From contig JAWKKG010000004.1 of NCBI GenBank assembly GCA_041393395.1, positions 806,001 through 870,000 on the forward strand: DNA of 64,000 nucleotides, read 5' to 3'. Below the pieces are notes generated by a model. That model had not been told where the DNA came from. It did no database searches and was given only the letters and a program-made list of their open reading frames with translations. Position 1 is the first letter of the stretch. Every line of letters begins with the position of its first letter. This stretch comes from JAGQIB01 sp041393395 (GTDB lineage: Bacteria; ARS69). Position numbers and translations under genes: made by a program. Below, one piece after another: positions 11,039-19,293 of this stretch.

Positions 11039-12260
11039 GACGCAACGCCTCCACCGGGTCCAGTCCGGCCGCCCGGTTCGCCGGGTACAGTCCGAAGAAC
11101 ACGCCGACCGCCACCGTCACCGCGAGGCCGGCCGCGATGGACCAGGGCTCGATCGAGTACGGCAGCGGCGACTTCCAGGCCACGATCACCGCGAGCAGAA
11201 AGCCGAGCGCGATGCCGATCACGCCGCCCACCAGCGACAGCGTGATGGACTCCACGAGGAACTGCCACAGGATGTCGGAGCGCCGCGCGCCGAGCGCCTT
11301 CCGGGTGCCGACCTCGCGGGTTCGCTCCGTCACCGACACCAGCATGATGTTCATGATCACGATGCCGCCGATGACGAGCGAGATCGACACGAGGGCCACG
11401 AGCGCCCCGAAGATCGCGGACGAGATCCCCTTCCACACGCCCACGATCGTGTCGGAGGACGAAACGGCGAAGTTCGCGTCGTCGGCCGGCCCGAGGCGTC
11501 GGCGGATCCGCATCAGCGACTGGAGGTCCGAGCGCACCTCGTCCACGTGACTGATATCCGACACGAGGACGCGCACCTCGAGCGATCGATCGCCGCCGAA
11601 CAGCTTGAGATGGCGGCCGAGCGGCATCACCACGAGGCGGTTCGGGTCCATGCCGAGCACGCCCTTCTTCTCCTCGTACACGCCGATCACCTCGACGTGT
11701 CTCCCGTTCACGAGAATCGTGCGGCCGACGGGATTCGGCGTGCGCAGGATCTTCTCCGCGATCTCGGACCCGATCACGGCCACCGCGCGACTGTTGCGAT
11801 CCTCGAACTCGTTGAAGTGACGTCCGGCCCGGAGCTTGCGGTTCTGGAAGAACGGGTACTGCGCGGTCCACCCCTCCACCGGCACGCCGCGCACGGTGCG
11901 ACCGGCCCACGCCACCACCGCCGTCTCCCGATCCGTGGCCGCGAGCTGCGACACCGCGGGGAGATCCTGCTCGCGCAGCCACTCGTAGTCGCGCGTGGTC
12001 ACGTTCGGGTTGTGGAGCGACGCGAGGAAGGCGTCGAAGTCGGTGAGGACCTGCCAGGGGTCCACCCGCATGACCGAGAGCACGTTCGAGCCCTCGTCCG
12101 CGATCTCCCGCCGCACGAACAGATCCATGCCGGCGATGAGCGAGACGACCGCGATCACGGAGCTGACCGCGACGATGTTCCCGAGCACGGTGAGGAACGT
12201 GCGGAGCTTGTAGGCCCAGAGGGAGTCGAACGCGACCCGGATCCCCTCGCGGAGCTGCAC
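11031..12260 (-). CDS. MacB-like ABC transporter permease (first of pair)
   Basis: 409 residues with the same architecture as the following permease: an N-terminal helix near residues 18-42, a periplasmic MacB_PCD domain to about residue 270, and three C-terminal helices. The FtsX loop is TERTREVGTRKALGAR. The GTG start is fused to the adaptor's stop (TAGTG, 1-base overlap), so adaptor and permease are translationally coupled. It lacks Walker motifs. In known MacAB-type systems the permease works with a periplasmic adaptor and an ATPase that drives movements of the periplasmic domain; here the adaptor is present and the ATPase is not. The substrate is unknown. Confidence 0.93.
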
Positions 12261-13597
12261 TACTGGCCCGTCCCGGCGTCCTCGCCGGAGGAGGCGTTCT
12301 CCTCGGTATCCGGGGATTCCTTCGGGGGCGACGACTCCGACTTCCGCGAGCGACGCGTGGAGTCCTTCTTCACCCGCAGGCTCTCGCCGGATTCGAGGCG
12401 GCGCAACGCCTCGAACGGTCCGCGCACCACGCGATCCCCGAGCGACAGTCCGGACAGGACCTCGAAGTACTTCTCCCCGGCGATGCCGACCGTGACCGGC
12501 GCGAACTTCGCGTGGCCGCCGTCGTCCAGGAACACTCCCTCGATCTCCTTCGAGGACTCGTCGCCGCCGGTGCTCCGGTGCGCCCGCCGCGCCGATCCCT
12601 TGCGCGCCGCGGCCGCTGCCTCTTTTTCCGGATCCCGCACGACGAGCGCCTCGATCGGCACGGCCGGCACGCCCTTGCGCTCGGCCGCCACGATCTCGGC
12701 CCGCGCCGACAGTCCGGGGCGCAGGTTCTTCGGCACCTCGTCCAGACGGACGCGGACCCGGAAGTCCTTCGCCTCCTGGGAGCCGAGCGAGCCGGCGTTG
12801 TAGGCGCTGTTGCCGACCTCCACGACCTTGCCCGGGATCGGGTCGTCCGGGAACGCGTCGACGATCACCTCCGCCGCCTGCCCCGGCTCGAGCTTCACGA
12901 CCTCGGTCTCGTCCACGAGAACATGGGCCTCCATCACGCTGAGATCCGCGATGGTCACGATGGACGAGCCGGAGTTGTAGAGGTCGCCGGCGAGCACGTT
13001 CTCGCCCTCCTCCACTGCGAGCCGCACGACCACACCCGGGATCTCCGCGCGGATCACCGTGCGGGAGAGCTCGTACTCCGCGTACTCGAGCGCCGCCTGC
13101 GCATCACGGACGTCGCCCTGGGCGGCGCCCAGGTTCGCGCGCGCGATGTCCGCGTTCGTCTCCGCGTCTTCCAGATCCGCGTCCGACGCGAGATTCTCCT
13201 TCATGAGACCGCGGGTCCGCTCCAGCCGGAGGTCGGCCTGCTTCCGCTCGGCGCGCGCCAGATCCTCCCGCGCCTTCGCCCGCGCGAGACGGGCACGCGT
13301 CTGCTCCACCGCGGCCTCGCGATCGCCGGGATCGATGCGCAGGATCAGGTCGCCCGTCTCGACCCGGTCGCCCTCCTCCACCGCGAGCTCGAGCACCTTG
13401 CCGACCACGCTCGACGTGATGTCGACGGACCGCCGCGCCTCCACGCGTCCCGAGCCGGAGATCTTCTCCACGAGGTCGCGACTCTCGATCGCGGCCACCT
13501 GGACCTCGACCCCGCGGTTCTTCGCGCGCTTGACGTTCACGCCCACGAGCGCCGCGACCACGGCCAGGATCACGACTCCGATCAGGATCTTCTTCAC
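12260..13597 (-). CDS. MacA/HlyD-family periplasmic adaptor of efflux complex
   Basis: About 445 residues. The start is GTG at 13597 (VKKILIGVVIL), preceded by GGAG at 10-base spacing; the open frame further upstream reads as low-complexity Arg/Ala/Gly sequence. An N-terminal membrane anchor (residues 3-22) is followed by the biotinyl-lipoyl half-motifs (VVGKVLELAVEEGDRV and later GVVVRLAVEEGENV), a long coiled-coil hairpin rich in Ala/Arg/Glu (about 90-180), a beta-barrel domain and a membrane-proximal domain. The C-terminal 40 residues are Ser/Glu/Lys-rich and probably disordered. It links inner-membrane permeases to an outer-membrane channel in MacAB- or RND-type exporters. It is the first gene of the adaptor-permease-permease set and begins 44 bp after kptA. 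Confidence 0.92.
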   Translation of the reverse strand: MKKILIGVVILAVVAALVGVNVKRAKNRGVEVQVAAIESRDLVEKISGSGRVEARRSVDITSSVVGKVLELAVEEGDRVETGDLILRIDPGDREAAVEQTRARLARAKAREDLARAERKQADLRLERTRGLMKENLASDADLEDAETNADIARANLGAAQGDVRDAQAALEYAEYELSRTVIRAEIPGVVVRLAVEEGENVLAGDLYNSGSSIVTIADLSVMEAHVLVDETEVVKLEPGQAAEVIVDAFPDDPIPGKVVEVGNSAYNAGSLGSQEAKDFRVRVRLDEVPKNLRPGLSARAEIVAAERKGVPAVPIEALVVRDPEKEAAAAARKGSARRAHRSTGGDESSKEIEGVFLDDGGHAKFAPVTVGIAGEKYFEVLSGLSLGDRVVRGPFEALRRLESGESLRVKKDSTRRSRKSESSPPKESPDTEENASSGEDAGTGQ

Positions 13598-13641
13598 GCG
13601 ACTCTCACTCCGTTCGGACCCGAGGCGCCACCCGCGGGCGG

Positions 13642-14340
13642 CTAGCGTCGACCGGTCTTCTTGCGCGTGCGGCGCTTGAACTCCTGCGACGCATCCGGCT
13701 CCACGAGGCGGACGCCGCCGCGCGGGCGGGCGGCCTGGTCCGAGGAGGATCTCTCGTGCGCCGCGCGCTCCACGCGCGGCCGCTCCGGCAACGTCGGCAC
13801 CTTGCAGGCATCCGCGGGGATGGCCGAACACAGCCAGATGAGATCGGTGGCCTGGTAGAAGGTCGTGCCCGCGGCCCGGGCGGCGGCCGTGTCGATCTCC
13901 ACGATCACCGGATCGTCGTCGTTGCGGCGGCCGATCGAGTCGGCTTCCTCCGCCGTCGACGAGAGGTGCACGTACGCGCGACCGTCCGGCTGCAGACCGG
14001 ACTCGGACACGCGGTACGCGGACGCGACGGAAGTGCCGTGGTAGAGGCGCTCCGGCGGATCCTGGTCGGGGTAGTCCAGACGCACCCGCGAGGAGTGTCC
14101 GTACAGGGCCCGGATCTTGCCGTCGCGGATCTCGAACCGGCGACGGTCCGATCCCTCCACGATCTCGCGCACGTCGTCCTCGGCCGTCTCCGCCGCGATG
14201 TCCTCCGCGACGATCACGTCGATGAGGCTCTCGAAGTCCACGAAGCCGACCTCGTCCATGTGGAGGCCGTACTCGTCCGGCCGGTGGCGCAGGACGAGCG
14301 ACAAGAATTTACTGAGGCGAGTGGCCTGCTTCCGATCCAT
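13642..14340 (-). CDS. kptA: RNA 2'-phosphotransferase (Tpt1/KptA family)
   Basis: 232 residues; ATG at 14340 with an SD-like GGAAGAG. KptA/Tpt1 enzymes transfer an internal RNA 2'-phosphate to NAD+, releasing nicotinamide and ADP-ribose 1'',2''-cyclic phosphate. The N-terminal winged-helix part holds the Arg-His motif (LSLVLRHRP). The C-terminal ART-like part has LYHGTS, GL..DGRAYVHLSS and PVIVEID. The usual V-G-x-R-H-G segment reads IGRRND here, keeping Arg but not His-Gly. The last roughly 45 residues are an unusual extension ending in a basic tail, RRTRKKTGRR. Normal family length is about 180. It is divergent from the M24 peptidase and co-directional with the efflux genes. Bacterial substrates of this family are unclear, so the role is open. 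Confidence 0.9.
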   Translation of the reverse strand: MDRKQATRLSKFLSLVLRHRPDEYGLHMDEVGFVDFESLIDVIVAEDIAAETAEDDVREIVEGSDRRRFEIRDGKIRALYGHSSRVRLDYPDQDPPERLYHGTSVASAYRVSESGLQPDGRAYVHLSSTAEEADSIGRRNDDDPVIVEIDTAAARAAGTTFYQATDLIWLCSAIPADACKVPTLPERPRVERAAHERSSSDQAARPRGGVRLVEPDASQEFKRRTRKKTGRR

Positions 14341-14421
14341 GGCTTCTCTTCCGTCGGGGGCACCTGGCCCGCGGCCGAGGCGGGCAAAAACGTCGTGGGA
14401 GTCTATCCCCCCCTTCCCGGA

Positions 14422-14466
14422 CCCGGCAACGGGCGAATTGCCGGGCTCGGGCGGAGGGGCTACATT
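14422..14466 (+). promoter_or_regulatory. Candidate promoter of the M24 peptidase with overlapping inverted repeat
   Basis: TTGCCG at 14438-14443 and TACATT at 14461-14466 are separated by exactly 17 bases and each match the sigma-70 consensus at four of six positions. The -35 box is part of a perfect 8-bp inverted repeat, CCCGGCAA (14422-14429) and TTGCCGGG (14438-14445). Transcription would start near 14473, giving a leader of about 40 bases before the ATG at 14512. The repeat could be an operator serving both divergent genes. This is inferred from sequence only, and the sigma specificity of the host is unknown. Confidence 0.4.
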
Positions 14467-14511
14467 GCCGAAAGAGACCGTAGTCGCCGCATCCTGGAAT
14501 AGGAGGCAGCC

Positions 14512-15738
14512 ATGACCGCAAAGACCGGCACCCCGGGACTCGACTCCCGTGCCTTCCTGATGGCCAAGACGGACCAGGCAATCGAGATCCTCAAGGAGAA
14601 GGGCATCGATTGCTGGCTCACGTACGTCCGCGAGTCGCTCGCGAACTCGGACCCGTCGCTGGAGCTGATCTACGACGGGGATCTCACCTGGGAGTCCGCG
14701 CTCATCCTCACGGCCGACGGCGAGAAGATCGCGATCGTCGGCGTGCACGACGCGCCGGACATCGAGGACGCCGCCATCTTCTCGCGCGTGATCGGCTACC
14801 GCGAGGGAATCTCCGAGCCGCTCGTGAACACGCTGAGCCGGCTGGATCCGCACGCGATCGCGGTGAATCTCTCCGAGAACGATCCGCTGGCCGACGGTCT
14901 CGGCGCCGGGCTGTACAAGCTGCTGCAGCGTCGGCTCGGCGGCACGCTGTTCGGCGACCTGCTCATGCCGGCGGAAGACGTGCTGTGGTCGCTGCGCGCG
15001 CGCAAGCTCCCGATGGAAGTCGACGCGCTGCGGCGCGCCGCGCGCGAGACCATCGCCATCCTGGAAGACGCGGGCAAGAGCTTCGAGCTCGGCATGACCG
15101 CGAGCGACGTCGCCCACCGCGTGCAACAGCGCACGCGAGAGCGGGGACTCGGTTTCTCGTGGACTCCGAAGATGTGCCCGATCGTGAACGTCGGCGCGGG
15201 CTCGCCGGTGGGACACGTCACGCCGCGCGGCGACGCGATCGTTCCCGGGTGCGCGGTGCGACTCGACTTCGGCGTCAAGGTGGATGGCTACTGCGCGGAT
15301 CTGCAGCGCATGTGGTGGATCTCCCGCAACTCGGAGGGGCCGCCCGAGCCGGTCGCGCACGCGTTCGCCACGATCGTGGATGCGATCGGTCGCGCCGCGG
15401 AGGCGCTGCGGCCCGGCGTGAAGGGCGGCGAGATCGACGAGATCGCGCGCGAGGTCATCCGTCAGGCGGGCTACGACGAGTTCCAGCACGCGCTCGGTCA
15501 CCAGCTCGGACGCGCTCCCCACGACGGCGGCGGCGCGCAGCTCGCACCACGCTGGGAGCGCTACAACGAGACGCCGTACCGGCAGGTGGAGACCAACAGC
15601 GTGTTCACGCTGGAGCCCTCGATCGCGTTGCCGGAGTACGGCACGATCGCGCTCGAGGAGATGGTGCTCGTCGGCGAGAAGGAAACGGAGTTCCTCACGC
15701 CGCGGCAGACGGAGCTGCCGGTCCTCGACCTCGGCTAG
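14512..15738 (+). CDS. M24-family metallopeptidase (Xaa-Pro aminopeptidase-like)
   Basis: 408 residues with a strong SD, AGGAGG, at 14501-14506 before the ATG. The N-terminal half is a creatinase-type domain; the C-terminal pita-bread domain carries all five metal ligands: Asp252 (LDFGV), Asp263 (CADLQR), His330 (HALGHQLGR), Glu368 (TLEPSI) and Glu382 (ALEEMV). These enzymes remove N-terminal residues next to proline or cleave dipeptides using two Mn or Co ions in the cytoplasm. Family length is typical. It is monocistronic and divergent from kptA, and its stop overlaps the stop of convergent apt by a few bases. It cannot be assigned to aminopeptidase P versus prolidase from sequence reading alone. 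Confidence 0.92.
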   Translation: MTAKTGTPGLDSRAFLMAKTDQAIEILKEKGIDCWLTYVRESLANSDPSLELIYDGDLTWESALILTADGEKIAIVGVHDAPDIEDAAIFSRVIGYREGISEPLVNTLSRLDPHAIAVNLSENDPLADGLGAGLYKLLQRRLGGTLFGDLLMPAEDVLWSLRARKLPMEVDALRRAARETIAILEDAGKSFELGMTASDVAHRVQQRTRERGLGFSWTPKMCPIVNVGAGSPVGHVTPRGDAIVPGCAVRLDFGVKVDGYCADLQRMWWISRNSEGPPEPVAHAFATIVDAIGRAAEALRPGVKGGEIDEIAREVIRQAGYDEFQHALGHQLGRAPHDGGGAQLAPRWERYNETPYRQVETNSVFTLEPSIALPEYGTIALEEMVLVGEKETEFLTPRQTELPVLDLG

Positions 15739-16250
15739 TCGAACTCCACCACGTAGTGCGCGGGCCAGCGGGAGATCACCTTCGCCCCCGGCAGGAACTT
15801 CAGGTTCACGAGGATCGCGAATCCGGCCACGGTCGCGCCGAGCTGCTCCACGAGCTCGGCCGCGGCCTTCGCCGTCCCGCCGGTGGCCACGAGGTCGTCA
15901 CAGATCAGGACCCGCTGCCCCTTCTTCACCGCGTCCTCGTGCATCTCCAGCGCGTCCGTCCCGTACTCGAGCGCGTATTCGACCCGACAGGTCTTGGCCG
16001 GCAACTTCCCGGGCTTCCGCGCCGGCACGAACCCGGCCCCGAGGCGCTCCGCGAGCGCGCCCCCGAGGATGAACCCGCGGGACTCGATGCCGCACACGAC
16101 GTCGATCTTCTGGCCACGCCACGGCGCCGCGAGGCGCTCCACCGTCTCACGGAACTGCGCGGGGTCCTGCAGAAGGGTCGTGATGTCCTTGAACAGGATG
16201 CCGGGCTTGGGAAAGTCCGGGACGTCTCGAATCGCGCGGGCGAGATCCAT
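15735..16250 (-). CDS. apt: Adenine phosphoribosyltransferase
   Basis: 171 residues, normal for the family. The ATG at 16250 follows GAGGAG with 8-base spacing. The enzyme salvages adenine with PRPP to give AMP in the cytoplasm. The N-terminus DVPDFPKPGILFKDIT is characteristic of Apt, and the PRPP-binding loop reads VLICDDLVATGGTAKA. The Apt-specific GIESRGFILGGALA and KPGKLPAKT segments are also present. An open frame runs upstream to 16457 but would add an atypical Arg/Ser-rich leader. The stop overlaps that of the convergent M24 peptidase. A tRNA-Pro and its terminator lie upstream, so apt probably has its own promoter. Confidence 0.96.
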   Translation of the reverse strand: MDLARAIRDVPDFPKPGILFKDITTLLQDPAQFRETVERLAAPWRGQKIDVVCGIESRGFILGGALAERLGAGFVPARKPGKLPAKTCRVEYALEYGTDALEMHEDAVKKGQRVLICDDLVATGGTAKAAAELVEQLGATVAGFAILVNLKFLPGAKVISRWPAHYVVEFD

Positions 16251-16411
16251 GGGGTCGCTCCTCGCGGCTCGGCCAACCTCGAAAGAAGGCGAGGCGGTGG
16301 CCCGAGCCCGTTGAAAACGAATCGGTTGACCGATCCAGCAACTCGGTCGGCGCAGAACGAACGACTCGTGGGCCCGCGGGTCGACGCCCGGCCGGGGCGG
16401 CGGCCCTTGGA

Positions 16412-16447
16412 CCGAAAAAGAGACGGCGAGGGAAAGCCCCTCGCCGT
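16412..16447 (-). terminator. Intrinsic terminator of tRNA-Pro(CGG)
   Basis: On the minus strand, 12 bases after the tRNA CCA end, a perfect 10-bp stem (ACGGCGAGGG and CCCTCGCCGT, 5-base loop) is followed by CTCTTTTTCGG. The stem plus the run of five T is a good Rho-independent terminator for the leftward tRNA transcript, separating it from apt. Confidence 0.75.
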
Positions 16448-16459
16448 TCTCTCCCATCG

Positions 16460-16537
<78 letters not shown>

Positions 16538-16542
16538 ATGTG

Positions 16543-17139
16543 TCAGTGGCGAATCAGCTTCACGACGAAGAAGCCGCCCACCAGAAGTACCAGGAACAGA
16601 ATCGACAGCACGTCGAAGTACTTGTCGATCTTCTCCTTGATCGTCGGCCCCAGCCACTGGATCAGCCCGGCCACGAGGAAGAATCGGGCCGAGCGGGACA
16701 GGGCCGACGCCAGCACGAACGTCCCGAAGTCCACGCTGCACGTGCCCGCCGCGATCGTGAAGACCTTGTACGGGAGGGGCGTGAACCCGGCCGCCAGGAT
16801 GGCCCAGAAAGTGTACTCCTGGAAGACGGTCTGTAAATGGTGAAATTGGTCCATGTAGCCGAGAGCGGTGAGAATCCGCTCCCCCACGGCCTCCCAGGCG
16901 AACATGCCGATCGCGTAGCCCAGCATCCCCCCCAGGATCGACGCGATGGAGCACACCAGCGCGTAGAACATCCCCCGCCGCGGCCGGGCCAGGGTCAGGG
17001 CCATCAGCAGCGGATCCGGCGGGATCGGGAACGCGAAGGACTCCGTCCCCGCGTGAACGGCCAGCGCCGGCGTCCCGTAGGGCGAATCCGCCCAGGACAG
17101 GACCCAGTCGTAGAGGCGACGGAGCGGCTTGCCCGCCAT
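16543..17139 (-). CDS. VTT/DedA-like membrane protein (YqaA family)
   Basis: 198 residues; the ATG at 17139 follows AGGAAAG. Four to five hydrophobic segments and the VTT-type core are visible: ESFAFPIPPDPLLMALTLARP, then GGMLGYAIG, a re-entrant-type AGFTPLPYKVFTIAAG and a Ser/Arg-rich ASALSRSARFFLVAG. YqaA/DedA proteins are inner-membrane proteins linked to lipid scrambling and envelope homeostasis; the exact substrate is unknown here. It follows pcm on the same strand by 25 bp, so surE-pcm-VTT is probably one transcript that reads into the tRNA-Pro. The sequence shows no oddity. Confidence 0.9.
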   Translation of the reverse strand: MAGKPLRRLYDWVLSWADSPYGTPALAVHAGTESFAFPIPPDPLLMALTLARPRRGMFYALVCSIASILGGMLGYAIGMFAWEAVGERILTALGYMDQFHHLQTVFQEYTFWAILAAGFTPLPYKVFTIAAGTCSVDFGTFVLASALSRSARFFLVAGLIQWLGPTIKEKIDKYFDVLSILFLVLLVGGFFVVKLIRH

Positions 17140-17164
17140 CAGCAGCTTTCCTTTCGAAGGGGGA

Positions 17165-17827
17165 TCAACGGCTTTCCCAGCCCTGCTTGCCGGTGAGGGG
17201 CACGAAGGCGCACTCCACGAGGCGACGGGAGAGAGCTTCCTCCCCACGCTTCTCGATGACCTCCAGGACCTGCGACTCCCGATCCCCGACCGGGATCACC
17301 AGCAGGCCGCCATCCACGAGCTGATCGAACAGCGCGGGCGGCACGTCGGGGGCGCCCGCCGTCACGAGGATGCGATCGTACGGGGCGTGCTCGGGCCAGC
17401 CGAGCGTTCCGTCGCCGACCTTGAGGATCGTGTTCGCGTAGCCGAGGTCGCGCAGCGTGGCCGCGGCCGTGCGCGCGAGCTCCGAGCTGCGCTCGATCGA
17501 GAACAGCCGCGGCGTGAACTCGGCCAGCACCGCGGTCTGGTAACCGGAGCCGGTGCCGATCTCGAGGATCTTCTCGCCGCCGCGGAGCTGGAGCGATTGC
17601 GTCATCAGCGCCACCATGAACGGCTGCGAGATCGTCTGGCCGGAGCCGATCGGCAGCGCGTGGTCGCCGTACGCGCGCGAGCGCAGCGCCGCGTCCACGA
17701 ACCGGTGACGTGGCACGCGTCGCATCGCGGCGAGCACCTTCTCGTCGCGGATGCCGCGCTCCTCGAGCTGCCGCGCGACCATGTCCTCGCGCGTCGTCGC
17801 CAGCTCGTCGCGGCGGGAGGCGGCCAT
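17165..17827 (-). CDS. pcm: Protein-L-isoaspartate O-methyltransferase
   Basis: 220 residues. The enzyme methylates L-isoaspartyl residues in aged proteins with S-adenosylmethionine and starts their repair. SAM-binding motif I is KILEIGTGSGYQTAVLAE; the family signature PIGSGQTISQPFMVALMTQ and the post-motif DRILVTAGAPDVPPALFDQL are clear. The ATG overlaps the surE stop by one base (TGATG), so the pair is translationally coupled. surE-pcm linkage is common and fits a stationary-phase or stress repair role. Length is typical. Confidence 0.96.
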   Translation of the reverse strand: MAASRRDELATTREDMVARQLEERGIRDEKVLAAMRRVPRHRFVDAALRSRAYGDHALPIGSGQTISQPFMVALMTQSLQLRGGEKILEIGTGSGYQTAVLAEFTPRLFSIERSSELARTAAATLRDLGYANTILKVGDGTLGWPEHAPYDRILVTAGAPDVPPALFDQLVDGGLLVIPVGDRESQVLEVIEKRGEEALSRRLVECAFVPLTGKQGWESR

Positions 17828-18585
17828 CACGCGCGCACCTCCGAAAGGTCGACCGCCGCGAGCGACTCGAGCGAGCGCTCGTCCGTGAGATCGAGATGCA
17901 GCGGCGTCACGGAGATGCCGCCCTCGTGCACGGTGGCGAAATCGGTCCCGTCCGCCTCGTCCCACGTGGGCTCGGAGCCGCCGATCCAGTAGTACTTGCG
18001 GCCGCGCGGATCCACCTTCTCGATCAGCTCGTCGGAGTAGCGACGGGTCCCGAGGCGCGTGACGCACACCGGCCCCCACTCCGCCGACGGGCCGGCCGGG
18101 AAGTTCACGTTCAGGATGACGGGACGCCCGCCCGCCCACTCGTGCGCGCGCTCCGCGAGCTGCACCACCACGCCGGCCGCCGCCTCGTAGTCGCCGTGTT
18201 CCCGATCCCGCATGGAGGCCGCGAGCGACGGCACGCCGAGGATGTACCCCTCGAATGCCGCCGCGACGGTGCCGGAGTACGTGACGTCCTCGCCCATGTT
18301 CGGGCCGTGGTTGATGCCGGAGACGACGAGGTCCGGACGCTGCTCCATGAGTCCGTGCATGCCGACCAGGACGCAATCAGTCGGCGTGCCGTCCACCGCG
18401 TGCACGCCGGGTTCGACCTCGCGCAGCCGCAACGGCCGGTCCAGAGTGATCGAGTGGCTGGAGGCGCTCTGCTCCCGGTCCGGCGCAACCACGAACACCT
18501 CGTGCCCCGCCTGCACGAACGCCGCCCGCAGCGCCCGCAGTCCGCGGGCGAGCACGCCGTCGTCGTTGGAGAGCAGGATCCGCAC
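17827..18585 (-). CDS. surE: 5'/3'-nucleotidase SurE
   Basis: 252 residues. SurE is a metal-dependent cytoplasmic nucleotidase that removes phosphate from nucleoside monophosphates. The N-terminus RILLSNDDGV holds the metal-binding Asp pair; VVAPDREQSASSHSITL, GTPTDCV and VVSGINHGPNMG are the other family signatures. I chose GTG at 18585, giving VRILLSNDDG, because GAGG sits nine bases upstream and the length equals the family norm. A second GTG lies at 18600. The open frame further upstream crosses the tRNA region and is not coding. It is coupled to pcm. Confidence 0.95.
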   Translation of the reverse strand: MRILLSNDDGVLARGLRALRAAFVQAGHEVFVVAPDREQSASSHSITLDRPLRLREVEPGVHAVDGTPTDCVLVGMHGLMEQRPDLVVSGINHGPNMGEDVTYSGTVAAAFEGYILGVPSLAASMRDREHGDYEAAAGVVVQLAERAHEWAGGRPVILNVNFPAGPSAEWGPVCVTRLGTRRYSDELIEKVDPRGRKYYWIGGSEPTWDEADGTDFATVHEGGISVTPLHLDLTDERSLESLAAVDLSEVRA

Positions 18586-18650
18586 CGGTTTCGGCCTCAC
18601 AGGAACCGTTGACTGTCTCGGGCCGCGGGGGTGTTCGCGGGCCCCACACG

Positions 18651-18672
18651 GAAAGCGGCCCGGAGGGGCCGC
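18651..18672 (-). terminator. Possible terminator of tRNA-Pro(GGG)
   Basis: Minus strand: GCGGCCC, loop CTCC, GGGCCGC, then TTTCC. The stem is strong (7 bp, all GC) but the T-run is short. It lies about 37 bases after the tRNA CCA end, before surE. A second palindrome, CCGGCGACGTCGCCGG, lies between the tRNA and this stem. Confidence 0.45.
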
Positions 18673-18708
18673 CGGGCGGGCCGGCGACGTCGCCGGTCCC
18701 GCGAAGAA

Positions 18709-18787
18709 TGGTCGGGGCGACTGGATTCGAACCAGCGACCTCTTCCACCCCAAGGAAGCACGCTAACCGGACTGCGCCACGCCCCGA
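18709..18787 (-). tRNA. tRNA-Pro (anticodon GGG)
   Basis: Minus strand cloverleaf: acceptor CGGGGCG/CGCCCCG, anticodon stem CTTCC/GGAAG with loop TTGGGGT (anticodon GGG, codons CCC/CCU), T-loop TTCGAAT, discriminator A and encoded CCA. This is the second tRNA-Pro within about 2.3 kb; D-arm and acceptor are nearly the same as in the CGG isoacceptor, suggesting an old duplication. Confidence 0.95.
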
Positions 18788-18917
18788 CCGATCCGGATTT
18801 CCAAAGCGAGCCAGAATCTATCGGCGGCAGGGAACCCCATCAAGAGGAAACCCCGGGGGTCCGCCGGGCCCGCCGGCGTCTCGCGCTCCGGGCGCGCCGC
18901 CGGTGTCTCTCCGCGGC

Positions 18918-19292
18918 CTAGCCGAGCTCCGCGAGAATGCTCTCGAGCTCCTCCCGCAGCCGCGTCATCGTGCGGTCCTTCTCCTGCTGCGTGAAGGGGA
19001 TCTCGATCTGATCGAGCTGCTCCGCCCGCTTCTCCTGCAGGCGCTTGCGCGCGCCCTTGATCGTGAAGCCCTCCTCATAGAGAAGGCGGCGGATCAGGAG
19101 CACGAGCTTCACGTCGCGCTCACGATAGATGCGGTTGCCCGCGCGATTCTTCTTGGGTCGGAGGGCGGTGAACTCGGTCTCCCAGTAGCGCAGGACGTGA
19201 GGCTTCACGTCCGCCATCTCGGCGACCTCGGTGATCGAGTAGTAGATCTTCCGTCCCGGCTCCAACGGCGCTCCCCCCGAACGAACGGTCAT
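18918..19292 (-). CDS. MerR-family transcriptional regulator
   Basis: 124 residues. The N-terminal winged helix-turn-helix is clear: YSITEVAEMADVKPHVLRYW, then LRPKKNRAGNRIYRERDV. The rest is a coiled-coil dimerisation helix without a metal-binding Cys set or an effector domain. The ATG starts one base after the gpsA stop, and its SD, GAGGTGAG, lies inside the gpsA 3' end. It is therefore the last gene of the der-plsY-gpsA operon. Target genes are unknown. Small MerR proteins with this short C-terminus are widespread, often placed near ribosome- or lipid-related genes. Confidence 0.9.
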   Translation of the reverse strand: MTVRSGGAPLEPGRKIYYSITEVAEMADVKPHVLRYWETEFTALRPKKNRAGNRIYRERDVKLVLLIRRLLYEEGFTIKGARKRLQEKRAEQLDQIEIPFTQQEKDRTMTRLREELESILAELG

Positions 19293-19293
19293 T

